NCBI GenBank assembly: GCA_045538755.1
Contig: JAZQEC010000025.1
Coordinates: forward strand, 1-64,000
From: UBA1738 sp045538755
GTDB lineage: Bacteria; Bacillota; Clostridia; UBA1381
Direction of reading: 5' to 3'
Length of the DNA stretch: 64,000 bases
The notes beneath the pieces were generated by a model that saw nothing but the letters and a program-made list of their open reading frames with translations, made no database searches and was not told the origin of the DNA. The first letter of the stretch is position 1, and every line of letters begins with the position of its first letter. The position numbers were made by a program, and so were the translations under genes. Of this stretch, positions 21,273 to 31,581 are shown in pieces.

Positions 21273-23786
21273 ATGAATTTTCACGCCATGACAACAGAGG
21301 CGGTAATAAAATACATATCACAGCAAAAATATGACACAAGAGTTAAGAACAGGCTGAAGGAAAAGAAGAAAAAAAGCCTTATTTCGCGTTTTTTTATGCA
21401 GTTTTCAGATTTTATGATAGTTATACTGCTGATTGCAGCAGGGATTTCATTTGCAATTTCACTTTTAGGACAGGATGGGGATTTTTTAGACCCGATAATC
21501 ATTTTGGTGATTGTGGTATTAAATGCCGTTTTGGGTGTTATTGAAGAAAAAAAGGCAGATAATGCCCTTGAAGCACTTAAAAAGATTTCCTCACCAAAGG
21601 CAGATATAATAAGAGACGGAAAGAGTATAACCGTGAAGAGCGAAGATGTGCGAGTCGGAGATATTCTTATCCTTAAAACCGGAAGCTGTGTAAGTGCTGA
21701 TGCGCGTCTTTTAAGGGCTGTTAGTTTAGAGACCGACGAAGCCGCACTGACTGGCGAAGCAATGCCGGTCACAAAGGAAAGCGAATGTGTTTTAGACAAA
21801 TTTATACCGCTTGCAGAAAGAAGAAATATAGTGTATGCATCGACCAATGTATTGCAGGGAAAAGGAGAGGCAATAGTAACGGCAATCGGGATGGACACCG
21901 AAATGGGAAAAATTGCTGCTATGATTTCGGATGAAGATGACGAGGCGACACCGCTTCAAAAAAAACTTGCCCAGACAGGGAAATATTTAGGCTGCGGTGC
22001 GCTTATAATATGTGCTGTGATTTTTTTAATGGGGATTGCAAAACACCTTCCGCCGCTTACAATGTTTTTGACGTCAGTAAGCCTTGCAGTTGCGGCAATT
22101 CCTGAAGGGCTGCCTGCGATTGTTACGGTAGTTCTTGCTATGGGCGTGCAGAAAATGGCAAAGAAAAAAGCGATTGTAAAGCACTTGTCTGCGGTTGAGG
22201 CGCTTGGCAGTGCAACGGTTATTTGTGCCGATAAAACCGGAACATTGACGCAGAATAAGATGACGGTAACAGAATGTGTGGCGTCGGATAAAATGCAGCT
22301 TTTTGAGATGGCAGTACTCTGCTGCGACGGAGATGCAAACCCGACGGAAAAAGCAATTCTGGATGAAGCTAAAAGACGGGGATTAAGCAGTAATGATGGC
22401 AGAAGGGCGTTTCCGAGGATTGCAGAGCTTCCGTTTGATTCAAAGCGGAAGCTGATGAGTGTTATGGTTTCATATTATGGCAAAAAACGTGTGATTACAA
22501 AGGGTGCTGCTGAAATTCTGCTGAAAAAATGTACACATTATATTGAGGACGGCAAAATGCAGGAGCTTAGTGAAGCAATTCGACGGAAAATTCTTGCTGA
22601 TGTTGCAAAAATGGGTGAAAAGGCACTTCGCGTAATTGCGGTTGCATATAAAGACACTCTTAGTGCGCAAATCAGCGAAAACGGTCTTGTTTTTGTGGGG
22701 ATTATCGGAATGATGGACCCACCAAGACGGGAGGTCAAGCGTGCCGTAGAAGAATGCACGAGAGCAGGTATAAGACCTGTTATGATAACCGGAGACAATA
22801 AAATAACCGCTAGTGCTGTGGCAGAGCAAATAGGTTTTTCAGGAAAAGCCATTATGGGCGAAGAACTATCGAAAAAAACAGACAAAGAGATTACAGAGTA
22901 CAGTATATTTGCAAGAGTTACGCCAAGCGATAAAATGCGTATTGTAAAGGCATTTAAAAAATCGGGTGAAATTGTTGCTATGACAGGCGACGGTGTAAAC
23001 GATGCGCCTGCCTTAAAAGCTGCCGACATTGGCTGCAGTATGGGTATGAAGGGCACAGACGTTGCAAAGGAAGCTTCTGATTTGGTACTCGTTGATGACA
23101 ATTTTGCTACGATTGTTGCAGCTGTTTATGAAGGCAGAGGAATATTTGAAAATATAAAAAAATCCATTCAGTTCCTGCTTTCTTCAAATATTGGCGAAGT
23201 AATAACAATTTTTGTTGGAATGCTGTTTGGGTGGGAACCACCCTTGCTGGCAATCCAGCTTTTGTGGGTAAATCTTGTAACCGATTCGATGCCGGCTCTT
23301 GCGCTCGGAATAGATCCGGTTAGCAAAGAAATTATGGAGAGAAAACCGAGAGATCCAAAGAAAAGCCTTTTTGCTGACGGACTTTGGGCATCAATTTGTA
23401 TAGAAGGCGGAATGATAGGCGCGCTTGCACTTTTGGCATTTTCGATAGGGCATAACCTGTTTGGCGGAGGAATGAGCGCCGATGTTGGAAGGACTATGGC
23501 TTTTTGCGTGTTGTCGATGTCACAGCTTTTTCATGCCTTTAATATGCGAAGCGAGGACTCTGTTTTGAATAAAAGCTTTTTTGGAAATAAAGCATTGGTT
23601 TGTTCGCTTTGTGCAGGGATTTTGATGCAAGTTCTGGTGGTAAATGTTGATTTTATGGCAAAAATTTTCAAGGTTACAGAGCTTGGCGTTGCAGAGTGGA
23701 CAGTTGTTGGAGTGCTTTCGGTTCTGCCTGTGGTAATAGTAGAGTTGCAAAAGGCAGTCAGCAGGCGCTTTAAAGTGGAGAGATAA
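21273..23786 (+). CDS. P-type cation-transporting ATPase (Ca2+-type, P2)
   Basis: 837 residues from the ATG at 21273 (AAGGA upstream); the frame extends upstream to 21216 but without a ribosome site. N-terminal cation-ATPase domain, actuator 'TGEAMPV', M4 'AIPEGLPAIV', phosphorylation motif 'DKTGTLTQNKM', hinge 'TGDGVNDAPALK', and C-terminal membrane segments with 'NLVTDSMPALALGIDP'. The PEGLPA and NLVTD motifs indicate a PMCA/SERCA-like Ca2+ exporter, though Mn2+ or another divalent cation is possible. Monocistronic. Confidence 0.92.
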   Translation: MNFHAMTTEAVIKYISQQKYDTRVKNRLKEKKKKSLISRFFMQFSDFMIVILLIAAGISFAISLLGQDGDFLDPIIILVIVVLNAVLGVIEEKKADNALEALKKISSPKADIIRDGKSITVKSEDVRVGDILILKTGSCVSADARLLRAVSLETDEAALTGEAMPVTKESECVLDKFIPLAERRNIVYASTNVLQGKGEAIVTAIGMDTEMGKIAAMISDEDDEATPLQKKLAQTGKYLGCGALIICAVIFLMGIAKHLPPLTMFLTSVSLAVAAIPEGLPAIVTVVLAMGVQKMAKKKAIVKHLSAVEALGSATVICADKTGTLTQNKMTVTECVASDKMQLFEMAVLCCDGDANPTEKAILDEAKRRGLSSNDGRRAFPRIAELPFDSKRKLMSVMVSYYGKKRVITKGAAEILLKKCTHYIEDGKMQELSEAIRRKILADVAKMGEKALRVIAVAYKDTLSAQISENGLVFVGIIGMMDPPRREVKRAVEECTRAGIRPVMITGDNKITASAVAEQIGFSGKAIMGEELSKKTDKEITEYSIFARVTPSDKMRIVKAFKKSGEIVAMTGDGVNDAPALKAADIGCSMGMKGTDVAKEASDLVLVDDNFATIVAAVYEGRGIFENIKKSIQFLLSSNIGEVITIFVGMLFGWEPPLLAIQLLWVNLVTDSMPALALGIDPVSKEIMERKPRDPKKSLFADGLWASICIEGGMIGALALLAFSIGHNLFGGGMSADVGRTMAFCVLSMSQLFHAFNMRSEDSVLNKSFFGNKALVCSLCAGILMQVLVVNVDFMAKIFKVTELGVAEWTVVGVLSVLPVVIVELQKAVSRRFKVER

Positions 23787-23889
23787 GCGGTTTTTTTTAA
23801 TCGCTTATTTTTTTGTACTAATTTTGAATTATGCTCAATATATATGTAGTAAACCTGTACTATGTGTATAGAAAAAGGAGGAACGGTAA

Positions 23890-25368
23890 GTGACAGAATA
23901 CAGTATTTATCAGGATATAAAAGAACGTTCAGGAGGAGATGTTTACATAGGAGTTGTCGGACCTGTCAGGACTGGCAAATCGACTTTTATAAAGAAGTTT
24001 ATGGATTTGCTCGTACTTCCGAATATGGAAAATGCCTATCAGGCGGAGAGAACTCGTGACGAACTGCCGCAATCAGCACAGGGCAGAACGATTATGACAA
24101 CTGAGCCTAAGTTCATTCCAAATGAGGCGGTGGAAATTAACCTTGGCGATAATGCACGGATGAAGGTTAGAATGATAGACTGCGTAGGCTATATTGTTGA
24201 CGGGTCGATGGGCTATATTGAAGATGATGAACCGAGAATGGTAACGACGCCTTGGTCAGAAGCACCGATTCCGTTTTATGAGGCGGCGGAGGTTGGTACG
24301 AAAAAGGTTATATGCGACCATTCTACGATCGGGCTTGTTATAACGACAGACGGCAGTATAACCGAAATCGAAAGAGAAAGCTATATTCAGCCGGAAAGCC
24401 GTGTTATAAATGAGTTAAAACAGCTTAATAAACCATTTATAATTCTTTTGAATTCTGCAAATCCGAATTCTGCTGAATGCCGCAGCTTGAGGGCTGAGCT
24501 TGAGAAAGAACATCAAGTGCCTGTGGTTTCTGTAAATTGTCAGGAGCTGGATGAAGATGATATTAATAAAATAATTGAGACGGTACTTTTTGAGTTTCCG
24601 CTTCAGGAGGTCAAAATCAAGATGCCTGGCTGGGTTATGCAGCTTGGAGGCGAGCATTGGCTTTCGGAAAAGGTCAATTCTGCAGTTTTTGAAGAAATTC
24701 AACCTGTGGAAAAGATACGCAATGTGCGTGAGCTTTGCAAAAACTTGTCAGAATATGAATTTATTCGCTCATCTGATATTGAGGGAATTGACCTGGGTCA
24801 AGGAAATGCCGTTTTGGAGCTTACAATGCCGGAAAATCTATTTTATCAGGTTTTAGGCGAGGAGTCTGGCTATGAAATTGAAAACGAGGAGGCTTTAATA
24901 AGGCTGATACGTGACCTTTCAAAGACAAAAGCGGAGTATGATAAAATTTCCTCTGCACTTGAGCAGGTTCGTGAATGCGGCTATGGAGTAGTGTCGCCGA
25001 CAACACAAGAGCTTACACTGGAAGAACCGAAAATTGTAAAACAGGGCGGCAGATACGGCGTTAAGCTGAAGGCATCTGCACCAAGCATACATATGATAAA
25101 AGCAAATATTCAAGCTGAGGTAAGTCCGATTGTGGGCACTGAAAAACAGTCGGAGGAGCTTGTGCATTACCTACTCGACGAGTTCAAAAACGATCCTGCG
25201 AAGATATGGGAGTCGAACATATTTGGTAAATCACTTTATGAACTGGTGAATGAGGGCGTAAACAACAAGCTTTCCAAGATGCCGGATGAGGCACGACGCA
25301 AGCTGGCAACTACACTTGAGCGAATTATAAATGAAGGTAGCGGTGGTTTGATTTGCATAATATTATGA
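23890..25368 (+). CDS. spoIVA: Stage IV sporulation protein A (spore coat morphogenetic ATPase)
   Basis: 492 residues, the usual length, GTG start behind AAGGAGG. 'YIGVVGPVRTGKSTFIKKFM' is the TRAFAC-class Walker A of SpoIVA. 'RMIDCVGYIVDGSMGY' and 'PIPFYEAAEVGTKKVICDHSTIGL' are nearly invariant in the family. The C terminus keeps the 'GLICIIL' ending needed for anchoring to SpoVM in Bacillus. It polymerises on the forespore surface and forms the base of the coat. Shows that the organism makes endospores. A 4-base ATGA overlap joins it to a lipoprotein gene. Confidence 0.97.
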   Translation: MTEYSIYQDIKERSGGDVYIGVVGPVRTGKSTFIKKFMDLLVLPNMENAYQAERTRDELPQSAQGRTIMTTEPKFIPNEAVEINLGDNARMKVRMIDCVGYIVDGSMGYIEDDEPRMVTTPWSEAPIPFYEAAEVGTKKVICDHSTIGLVITTDGSITEIERESYIQPESRVINELKQLNKPFIILLNSANPNSAECRSLRAELEKEHQVPVVSVNCQELDEDDINKIIETVLFEFPLQEVKIKMPGWVMQLGGEHWLSEKVNSAVFEEIQPVEKIRNVRELCKNLSEYEFIRSSDIEGIDLGQGNAVLELTMPENLFYQVLGEESGYEIENEEALIRLIRDLSKTKAEYDKISSALEQVRECGYGVVSPTTQELTLEEPKIVKQGGRYGVKLKASAPSIHMIKANIQAEVSPIVGTEKQSEELVHYLLDEFKNDPAKIWESNIFGKSLYELVNEGVNNKLSKMPDEARRKLATTLERIINEGSGGLICIIL

Positions 25369-26036
25369 AAAAAGCTAAAATCATTATAATTGCGGTCTTT
25401 ATCCTTATCCTTTCTTCGTGCAGTGACGGAGTCAAAATTCATACTGTTGATAAGTCGTATTCTACGGGTACGGTATCCTCAAATGCCAAGATTCCGCAAA
25501 TCTCAGGGCTTTCGAGTGAAAATCTGCAGGAGGCAGTAAATGAGGAATATGAAACAACTGTCTCGGAGTTGTTAGCTGATTTCTCGGAGGCGTCAAAAAA
25601 GACGGGCGACAGTTCAACTTTTGAGACAAATACTGCCGTGCATTATAATAGTAATCAATTCTTTTCAGCAGTCACGCAGATTGATTCTAGCACAGGAAGA
25701 AATCGCAAAAACAGCTACCGTATCACAAAGAATATCGACACGAAGGAATGCATTGAAGTGAAACTTTCCGACCTATTTTCAGACGACTCATATATTGATA
25801 TGCTAAACAGCCGTATTGAAGAGGAAGTTGAGGATAATGCGGAAAAGTATTCTGATTTATGGCAGAAACCTGCCGTTTCACAAAATCAGAGATATTATAT
25901 TGACGGCAAAAATCTTGTACTTTTTTATCCGCCTTATGAGCTTTCATATTATGAGCGTGGTTTTGTGGAAATATCTTTATCTCTTGAAGATATGAGCGGA
26001 TACTTAAAACCCGAGTATAGAAAATTAGCAGAGTAA
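25365..26036 (+). CDS. Lipoprotein with RsiV/DUF3298-like domain
   Basis: 223 residues from the ATG at 25365, which overlaps the spoIVA stop as ATGA. Lipoprotein signal with lipobox 'LSSC' near residue 18. The mature part has a 'ISGLSSENLQEAVNEEYETTV' segment followed by 'TKECIEVKLSDLFSDDSYIDMLNSRIEEEV' and 'DGKNLVLFYPPYELSYYERGFVEISLSLEDMSGYL', matching the DUF3298/PdaC C-terminal pattern seen in RsiV and related envelope proteins. RsiV senses lysozyme, but no sigma factor is adjacent here. The operon position suggests expression in the mother cell with spoIVA. Confidence 0.7.
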   Translation: MKKAKIIIIAVFILILSSCSDGVKIHTVDKSYSTGTVSSNAKIPQISGLSSENLQEAVNEEYETTVSELLADFSEASKKTGDSSTFETNTAVHYNSNQFFSAVTQIDSSTGRNRKNSYRITKNIDTKECIEVKLSDLFSDDSYIDMLNSRIEEEVEDNAEKYSDLWQKPAVSQNQRYYIDGKNLVLFYPPYELSYYERGFVEISLSLEDMSGYLKPEYRKLAE

Positions 26037-26052
26037 CTATGTTTGCAGAGAA

Positions 26053-26080
26053 GGGGACTGTCATTTTGGCAGTCCCGTTT
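26053..26080 (+). terminator. Terminator after the spoIVA operon
   Basis: GGGACTG / CAGTCCC hairpin then GTTTCGTTT. The T tract is weak. Confidence 0.55.
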
Positions 26081-26093
26081 CGTTTGCAAAAAA

Positions 26094-26124
26094 ATACGCA
26101 CTCCAAAGTTTTTGGAGTGCGTAT
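26094..26124 (-). terminator. nifJ terminator
   Basis: ATACGCACTCCAAA / TTTGGAGTGCGTAT perfect 14-base hairpin; on the minus strand seven Ts follow. Confidence 0.85.
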
Positions 26125-26141
26125 AATTTTTATAAGCTTAA

Positions 26142-29100
26142 TTATTTAGCCATTTCAACGAGCTTTTCGTATTTAGCCTTTGCGTCAGCTTCAGCCTTTG
26201 CAAAGAGTTCTTTTGCTCTTTCAGGATTCTGGCGAGCAAGTGAGTTGTAACGAACTTCGCCCATGATGAAGTCTTCATAGCTTGCCTTCGGCTCTTTTGA
26301 ATCAAGCTGGAATGGATTCTTGCCCTCAAGAGCAAGTCTTGGGTCGTATCTGAAGAGGTGCCAGTAGCCTGCTTCAACAGCCTTCTTTTCTTCTGTCTGA
26401 GCGATGCTCATACCACCCTTGATTCCGTGGTTGATACATGGAGCATAAGCGATGATAAGAGATGGACCATTGTAGCTTTCAGCTTCAAGCATTGCCTTTA
26501 AGCACTGGTTGTAGTCAGCACCCTGAGCAATCTGAGCAACGTAGATATAGCCGTAGCTCATAGCGATAGCAGCGAGGTCTTTCTTCTTAACAGCCTTACC
26601 AGCTGCTGCGAACTGCGCAATAGCACCTGTCGGTGTAGCCTTTGATGACTGTCCGCCTGTGTTTGAGTAAACTTCTGTATCGAATACCATGATGTTCACA
26701 TCTTCGCCTGATGCTAGAACGTGGTCAACACCGCCGTAGCCGATATCATAAGCCCAACCGTCACCACCGAAGATCCATACAGACTTCTTGTTGAGGTAAT
26801 CCTTGTCAGCAAGAACGTCTTTAGCTTCCTGTGAATTTAGGTTAGCGATTGCCTTTAACAGCTCTTCTGTTGCAACACGGTTAGCTGTTCCGCAGTTCTT
26901 TGTTTCAAGGAACTTATCAACTGCCGGCTTAACGTCTGCATTTTCGCTAGCAATCTTTTCGAGCTTTTCAATATTCTTTTCACGAATAGCCTTCTGACCT
27001 AAGAACATACCATAGCCGTATTCCGCATTATCCTCAAAGAGTGAGTTAGCCCATGCCGGACCTCTGCCTTCGCTATCTGTTGTGTAAGGTGTTGAAGGTG
27101 ATGAACCACCCCAGATTGATGAACAACCTGTTGCGTTTGCGATATACATTCTGTCACCAAAGAGCTGAGTAACAAGCTTAGCATATGGTGTTTCGCCACA
27201 ACCTGCACAAGCGCCTGAGAACTCAAGGTAAGGAGTTCTGAACTGTGAGCCCTTAACAGTTGTGATTGGGAATTTTTCAAGAACAGATGGCTTAGTAGCA
27301 AGATTGATGCCGTAGTCGAAGCCTTTCTGAATGTCTAAGTTGTTATCAAGCGGAGACATTGAAAGTGCTTTTGTACCCTTAACTTCCGGACATACGTTTA
27401 CACATGAGCCACAACCTGTACAGTCAAGTACAGAAATAGCCATACCATAGTAGTAGCCGTCAAGCTGTTTCATCTTAACATACTTGATTCCTTCTGGTGC
27501 ATTGTTCATTTCTTCTTCTGTTAAAACAACAGGACGGATACATCCGTGAGGACATACGTATGAACAAAGTCCGCACTGAAGACATACATCTCCATTCCAT
27601 GTAGGAACATCGATAGCAATTCCTCTCTTTTCAAATGCTGATGAACCGAGTGGAACTTCACCGTTTGCGTAAGGAACGAATGTTGATACAGGAAGCTGCA
27701 TACCGCGGAATCCGTTAATTGGAACAAGTACATTGTTTACATAGTCAACAAGTCTGCCTTCGCCATCGTGCTTAACTGAAAGGTCTTCATCCTTAGCGTC
27801 CTTCCATGAAGCAGGTACGTCTACCTTAACGATAGCATCTGCGCCTGCATCGATAGCATCGTGGTTCATCTTAACAATAGCATCACCCTTTTTAGAGTAA
27901 GAAGCTGTTGCTGCTTCCTTCATGTAGCGAATAGCATCGTCTGCAGGGATAATATCTGCAAGCTTGAAGAATGCTGACTGAAGGACTGTGTTAATTCTGT
28001 TGCCAAGACCGATTTCCTTACCAATCTTAACACCGTCGATTGTATAGAACTGAATATTGTTTTCAGCGATATATCTCTTAACCTGACCAGGAAGATGTGA
28101 TTCAAGCTCATCCTTATCCCATGAGCAGTTCAATAGGAATACTCCGCCCGGCTTAACATCCTGAACCATATCATACTGTCTGATGTATGAAGCTTTGTGA
28201 CAAGCAACAAAGTCAGCCTTGTTGATAAGGTATGTTGATGTAATCTTAGCGTTACCGAAACGAAGGTGAGATACTGTAAGACCGCCTGACTTTTTAGAGT
28301 CATAGTCAAAGTATGCCTGAACGTTCATATCTGTGTGGTCACCGATAATCTTAACTGAGTTCTTGTTAGCACCAACAGTACCGTCAGCGCCAAGTCCCCA
28401 GAACTTACAGCTCTTAATGCCGGCAGGAGTTGTATCAGGATTTTCCTTGATTTCAAGTGAAAGACCTGTAACATCGTCTACGATACCGATTGTAAACTGC
28501 TTCTTTTCATTATTCTTGAATGCAGCGATAATCTGAGCAGGAGTTGTATCTTTTGAACCAAGACCGTAGCGGCCGGCAAAAACAGGAACGTTTGCAAACT
28601 GTGAACCAGACAGTGCTGCAACAACGTCAAGGTAAAGTGGTTCGCCAACTGAGCCTGACTCTTTTGTTCTGTCAAGAACAACAATCTTCTTAACTGAAGC
28701 TGGAATTGCTTCGATAAAATGCTTAACTGAGAAAGGTCTGTAAAGACGAACTTTAATCATACCAACCTTTTCGCCGTTTGCGTTTAAGTAGTCAACAGAC
28801 TCTGAGATTGTGTCATTAACTGAACCCATAGCGATGATAACTGTTTCAGCATCGCTAGCACCGTAGTAGTTAAAGAGCTTGTAATCTGAACCGATTTTAG
28901 CATTAACCTTGTCCATATATTCCTGTGTAAGAGCAGGGATTGCATCGTAGTATTTGTTTGCTGCTTCCTTAGCTTGGAAGAATACGTCAGGGTTCTGAGC
29001 TGTACCTCTTTGTGCTGGATGCTCAGGATTTAAAGCCTTCTGTCTGAAGTCGTTAATTGCATCCCAGTCAACCATTTCGGCAAGGTCAGCATAATCCCAG

Positions 29101-29654
29101 CAAGCAACCTTTTGGTACTCGTGAGAAGTTCTAAAGCCGTCAAAGAAGTGAATGAACGGAACCTTACCCTTAATTGTTGTAAGGTGAGCGATTGCGCCTA
29201 AGTCCATAGCTTCTTGTGGGTTAGTAGAAGCAAGCATAGCAAAACCTGTCTGACGACAAGCCATAACGTCCTGATGGTCGCCAAAGATTGAAAGTGCGTG
29301 TGATGCAAGCGCTCTTGCTGATACGTTAAATACGCTCGGAAGAAGCTCGCCTGCGATTTTGTACATATTAGGAATCATCAAAAGAAGTCCCTGTGAAGCA
29401 GTGTAAGTAGTTGTAAGTGCACCTGCTGCGAGTGAGCCGTGAACTGTACCTGCAGCACCAGCTTCTGACTGCATCTCTGTTACCTGAACAGTTCTGCCAA
29501 AGATGTTCTTCTGACCTGCAGTAGCCCATTTGTCTGTTACTTCTGCCATGTTAGAAGACGGTGTGATAGGATAGATAGCAGCAACATCTGTAAACGCATA
29601 GGAAGCATATGCAGCGGCTGTGTTACCATCCATGGTTTTCATTTTTCTTGCCAT
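26142..29654 (-). CDS. nifJ: Pyruvate:ferredoxin (flavodoxin) oxidoreductase
   Basis: 1170 residues, the single-chain homodimeric form. Converts pyruvate and CoA to acetyl-CoA and CO2, reducing ferredoxin. Domain order: N-terminal 'DGNTAAAYASYAFTDVAAIYPITPSS', gamma domain, delta-type ferredoxin domain with two CxxCxxCxxxC clusters ('CLQCGLCSYVCPHGC', 'CTGCGSCVNVCPEV'), then a beta TPP domain with 'GACAGCGETPYAKL', 'GDGWAYDIGYGG' and 'NTGGQSSKATP'. A central supplier of low-potential electrons, and a plausible source for the NifH-like reductase. ATG behind AGGAGG. Confidence 0.97.
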   Translation of the reverse strand: MARKMKTMDGNTAAAYASYAFTDVAAIYPITPSSNMAEVTDKWATAGQKNIFGRTVQVTEMQSEAGAAGTVHGSLAAGALTTTYTASQGLLLMIPNMYKIAGELLPSVFNVSARALASHALSIFGDHQDVMACRQTGFAMLASTNPQEAMDLGAIAHLTTIKGKVPFIHFFDGFRTSHEYQKVACWDYADLAEMVDWDAINDFRQKALNPEHPAQRGTAQNPDVFFQAKEAANKYYDAIPALTQEYMDKVNAKIGSDYKLFNYYGASDAETVIIAMGSVNDTISESVDYLNANGEKVGMIKVRLYRPFSVKHFIEAIPASVKKIVVLDRTKESGSVGEPLYLDVVAALSGSQFANVPVFAGRYGLGSKDTTPAQIIAAFKNNEKKQFTIGIVDDVTGLSLEIKENPDTTPAGIKSCKFWGLGADGTVGANKNSVKIIGDHTDMNVQAYFDYDSKKSGGLTVSHLRFGNAKITSTYLINKADFVACHKASYIRQYDMVQDVKPGGVFLLNCSWDKDELESHLPGQVKRYIAENNIQFYTIDGVKIGKEIGLGNRINTVLQSAFFKLADIIPADDAIRYMKEAATASYSKKGDAIVKMNHDAIDAGADAIVKVDVPASWKDAKDEDLSVKHDGEGRLVDYVNNVLVPINGFRGMQLPVSTFVPYANGEVPLGSSAFEKRGIAIDVPTWNGDVCLQCGLCSYVCPHGCIRPVVLTEEEMNNAPEGIKYVKMKQLDGYYYGMAISVLDCTGCGSCVNVCPEVKGTKALSMSPLDNNLDIQKGFDYGINLATKPSVLEKFPITTVKGSQFRTPYLEFSGACAGCGETPYAKLVTQLFGDRMYIANATGCSSIWGGSSPSTPYTTDSEGRGPAWANSLFEDNAEYGYGMFLGQKAIREKNIEKLEKIASENADVKPAVDKFLETKNCGTANRVATEELLKAIANLNSQEAKDVLADKDYLNKKSVWIFGGDGWAYDIGYGGVDHVLASGEDVNIMVFDTEVYSNTGGQSSKATPTGAIAQFAAAGKAVKKKDLAAIAMSYGYIYVAQIAQGADYNQCLKAMLEAESYNGPSLIIAYAPCINHGIKGGMSIAQTEEKKAVEAGYWHLFRYDPRLALEGKNPFQLDSKEPKASYEDFIMGEVRYNSLARQNPERAKELFAKAEADAKAKYEKLVEMAK

Positions 29655-29737
29655 GAAAATTTTCCTCCTTTTTGTTAATCCGGACTTATAAAATCTTGTT
29701 TAAAAAGAATTAATTTAATTAAATCCATACATTATAT

Positions 29738-29766
29738 ATAATAGCACTTTTTTTCTCTAAAATCAA
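29738..29766 (-). promoter_or_regulatory. Probable nifJ promoter
   Basis: On the minus strand TTGATT (29766-29761), 17-base spacer and TATTAT (29743-29738), leader about 80 bases. Confidence 0.5.
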
Positions 29767-29900
29767 TAACAAAATATGATAAAATTGTAATATTTTAATT
29801 TTTTATGCATTATGTTAAAAAAATAACAGCAAGAAAAAGTATAAGTGTTTAAAAAGTTGAAAATACTAACAATAAATCACGATGTAAAAGGAGAAAAATT

Positions 29901-31487
29901 ATGGGAAAGAAAAATAATGAAGGTGGAATATTTGGAGTCCTTCAAAGAGTAGGAAGAAGCTTTATGTTCCCGATAGCTCTTTTGCCGGTAGCAGGACTGC
30001 TTTTAGGAGTCGGCTCGTCTTTTTCGAACCAGACAACGGTTGCTAAATATGGTCTTGAATGGCTTTTGGGTGAAGGTACATTTTTGTTTGCAATTCTCAC
30101 AATATTTTCAAAAGTTGGCGGAGTAATTTTTGATAACTTGCCTTTAATATTTGCGATGGGTGTTGCGCTTGGTATGGCAAAAAAGGAAAAGGAAATTGCG
30201 ACACTATCTGCAGCCATTGCATTTTTGGTAATGAATATGACTATTTCCGCACTTTTAGCCATTACAGGAAGCGGAGACACTTTGGCAGAAGGTGCTGTTG
30301 CAAGTGTCCTTGGAATAGAGACTTTGCAAATGGGAGTTTTTGGCGGAATTATAGTGGGACTGGGTGTTGCGGCACTCCATAACAGATTTTATAAAATTGA
30401 ACTTCCGCAGATGTTGTCTTTTTTCGGCGGTACAAGATTTATTCCGATTATTTCGACTCTTGTGTATATTTTGGTTGGCGTGCTGATGTATTATCTCTGG
30501 CCGATAATCCAAAGCGGAATTTATGCTCTCGGAAACCTTGTTACGGGAGCAGGATATTTTGGAACACTGATTTACGGCTATATAGAAAGAGCGCTTATTC
30601 CATTTGGACTTCATCACGTGTTTTATTTGCCGTTTTGGCAAACAGGTCTTGGCGGAACGCAAATTATTGACGGCGTAACCATAACTGGTGCGCAAAACAT
30701 TTTCTTTGCCGAGCTTGCATCGCCTAATACAACAAAATTTACAGTCGATGCGGCACGCTTTATGACAGGTAAATTCCCGTTTATGATGTTCGGACTTCCG
30801 GGCGCAGCGCTTGCAATGTATCAATGTGCAAAACCGGGCAAGAAGAAGGTGGTAGGTTCACTTTTGTTCTCTGCAGCGCTCACAAGCTTTTTGACAGGTA
30901 TTACAGAACCGCTTGAATTTACATTCTTATTTGTTGCACCGATTTTGTATTACGGAATACACTGCGTGCTTGCAGGAATTTCCTTTATGCTTATGCACAT
31001 TTTAAGTGTCGCAATAGGAATGACTTTCTCGGGCGGACTTATCGACTTTATCCTGTTTGGAGTTATGCAGGGTCAAGGTAAAACGAACTGGATTTTTGCT
31101 GTGATAGTGGGAGCGGTGTATTTCTTCATTTACTACTTCCTGTTCAGCTTTGTAATAAGAAAGTTCAACTTAAAAACGCCTGGAAGAGAAGATGAGGGCG
31201 AGGAAACAAAGCTCTACACAAAGGCGGATTATAAGGAGAAAAAGGCAGGCTCGGACTACGACCGTGCAGAGATGATTTTGGAAGGTCTTGGCGGAAGAGA
31301 AAATATTTCCGACCTTGACTGCTGTGCAACACGTCTTCGTATCACTGTAAAGGACTCATCAAAAGTTTCAGAGGCGACTTTAAAGCGAAGCGGTGCGTCA
31401 GGCGTCATTAAAAAAGGAAACGGAATTCAGGTAATTTACGGGCCTAAAGTAACAGTTATTAAGTCACAGATTGAAGATATTTTATAA
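29901..31487 (+). CDS. PTS system EIICB component, glucose/glucosamine/maltose superfamily
   Basis: 528 residues. EIIC (about 1-410) begins 'GVLQRVGRSFMFPIALLPVAGLLLGVG' and contains 'DNLPLIFAMGVALGMAKKEKE', 'ERALIPFGLHHVFYLPFWQTGLGG' and 'GITEPLEFTFLFVAP', the last carrying the GITE sugar-binding motif. A linker leads to EIIB (about 450-528) with phosphorylatable cysteine in 'DLDCCATRLR'. No EIIA domain is fused or adjacent, so an EIIA must be supplied from elsewhere. Resembles PtsG, MalX and NagE. The exact sugar cannot be decided. ATG behind AAGGAG; monocistronic. Confidence 0.9.
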   Translation: MGKKNNEGGIFGVLQRVGRSFMFPIALLPVAGLLLGVGSSFSNQTTVAKYGLEWLLGEGTFLFAILTIFSKVGGVIFDNLPLIFAMGVALGMAKKEKEIATLSAAIAFLVMNMTISALLAITGSGDTLAEGAVASVLGIETLQMGVFGGIIVGLGVAALHNRFYKIELPQMLSFFGGTRFIPIISTLVYILVGVLMYYLWPIIQSGIYALGNLVTGAGYFGTLIYGYIERALIPFGLHHVFYLPFWQTGLGGTQIIDGVTITGAQNIFFAELASPNTTKFTVDAARFMTGKFPFMMFGLPGAALAMYQCAKPGKKKVVGSLLFSAALTSFLTGITEPLEFTFLFVAPILYYGIHCVLAGISFMLMHILSVAIGMTFSGGLIDFILFGVMQGQGKTNWIFAVIVGAVYFFIYYFLFSFVIRKFNLKTPGREDEGEETKLYTKADYKEKKAGSDYDRAEMILEGLGGRENISDLDCCATRLRITVKDSSKVSEATLKRSGASGVIKKGNGIQVIYGPKVTVIKSQIEDIL

Positions 31488-31494
31488 TTTGCTT

Positions 31495-31520
31495 CTTGGG
31501 CGGGCATCAGCTCGCCCAAG
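31495..31520 (+). terminator. Stem-loop after the PTS gene
   Basis: CTTGGGCG / CGCCCAAG around a short loop. No T tract follows, so it is a weak terminator or an mRNA-stabilising hairpin. Confidence 0.45.
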
Positions 31521-31581
31521 ATAAATTATATGTCCCCTACGACTTTGGAGTACATAATCTTAAATAAAAGGGGATATAGAA

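Noticed and set aside
26803..28684. Several ORFs antisense to or out of frame with nifJ
   Set aside because: Low-complexity shadow frames of a well-conserved gene; no ribosome sites or family motifs.
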